The notes under the pieces: generated by a model | Database searches by the model: none | The model's input: only the letters and a program-made list of their open reading frames with translations | Told to the model about the DNA's origin: nothing | In this document: positions 4,905 to 5,035 of the stretch, piece after piece | Layout: the number at the start of each line of letters is the position of its first letter | Position numbering within the stretch: position 1 is the stretch's first letter | Assembly (NCBI GenBank): GCA_016764135.1 | Contig: JAESSL010000360.1 | Location: 1-5,035 of the forward strand | Source of the DNA: Alphaproteobacteria bacterium | GTDB lineage: Bacteria > Pseudomonadota > Alphaproteobacteria > UBA8366 > GCA-2717185 | Direction: 5' to 3' | Length of the DNA stretch: 5,035 nucleotides | Made by a program: the position numbers and the translations under genes

Positions 4905-5035
4905 TACAATATCCTTTCATAAAGTATTTCCTCCCCCTATAATTATTACCCCCTTATATATTCAGTATAAATTCGTATTGGATAATATTTAGTAAATTAT
5001 TATAATATATTTAATACTTTGTAATACCAATTAAT
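4905..5035 (-). promoter_or_regulatory. AT-rich leader and candidate promoter of the small secreted-protein gene
   Basis: Only 28 of these 131 bases are G or C (about 21%), far below the genes. On the minus strand TTGGTA (5030-5025), 17 bp, TATTAT (5007-5002) make a plausible promoter. The leader would be about 90 nt and hold two GGGGG runs (4953-4949 and 4937-4933) separated by 11 nt. AAAGGA (4917-4912) is the ribosome binding site. TAATAC is repeated with a 10-bp period (5012-5017, 5022-5027) in and beside the promoter spacer. No gene is seen here. The region runs off the window. Confidence 0.4.

Noticed and set aside
1..5035. tRNA, rRNA, transposase, integrase or phage genes
   Set aside because: No cloverleaf, rRNA block, or recognisable mobile-element protein or terminal inverted repeat was seen on either strand.

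Overview
The window looks like a chromosomal piece from an alphaproteobacterium, probably a marine or soil Rhodospirillales-type organism. This rests on moderately high GC in the genes, Shine-Dalgarno sequences such as AAGGAGG, and the mix of families: a type III CoA-transferase, an enoyl-CoA hydratase, a TauE/SafE permease and a DUF1194 von Willebrand A protein. The lineage is inferred, because there is no rRNA or marker gene.

Layout, left to right. (i) Positions 1-122, minus strand: the first 40 codons of a probable ABC transporter ATPase, cut by the window edge. (ii) 320-1072, plus strand: a complete enoyl-CoA hydratase/isomerase family gene, divergent from (i). (iii) 1118-1873, minus strand: a TauE/SafE-type membrane permease, convergent with (ii). 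(iv) 2047-2361 and 2395-3576, plus strand: a small Rieske [2Fe-2S] ferredoxin followed after 33 bp by a CaiB/BaiF CoA-transferase. They look like a two-gene operon that ends at a hairpin plus T-run at 3587-3636. (v) 3602-4423, minus strand: a secreted DUF1194/VWA protein convergent with the operon. (vi) 4596-4904, minus strand: a small secreted protein of unknown function, preceded by a leader of about 21% GC that runs to the window end.

The left two thirds reads as a catabolic neighbourhood. The CoA-transferase would activate an organic acid as its CoA thioester, the hydratase/isomerase homologue would act on an enoyl-CoA, and the ferredoxin would supply electrons to an oxygenase not present in the window. 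The TauE permease and the ABC transporter could move substrate or product. The link between the hydratase and the ferredoxin/CoA-transferase operon is inferred from proximity and from a heptamer, ATTCGCT, that I found only in their two upstream regions. No substrate can be assigned.

The right third is two co-directional genes for exported proteins. The 172 bp between them holds a perfect 22-bp tandem duplication, a small hairpin and a 16-bp dyad just upstream of the DUF1194 start. I see no CRISPR array, tRNA, rRNA, transposase or phage gene. I do not see clear evidence of a new biological system. The best leads are the oxygenase-less ferredoxin/CoA-transferase pair, the hydratase homologue lacking one catalytic glutamate, and the non-coding elements on the right.
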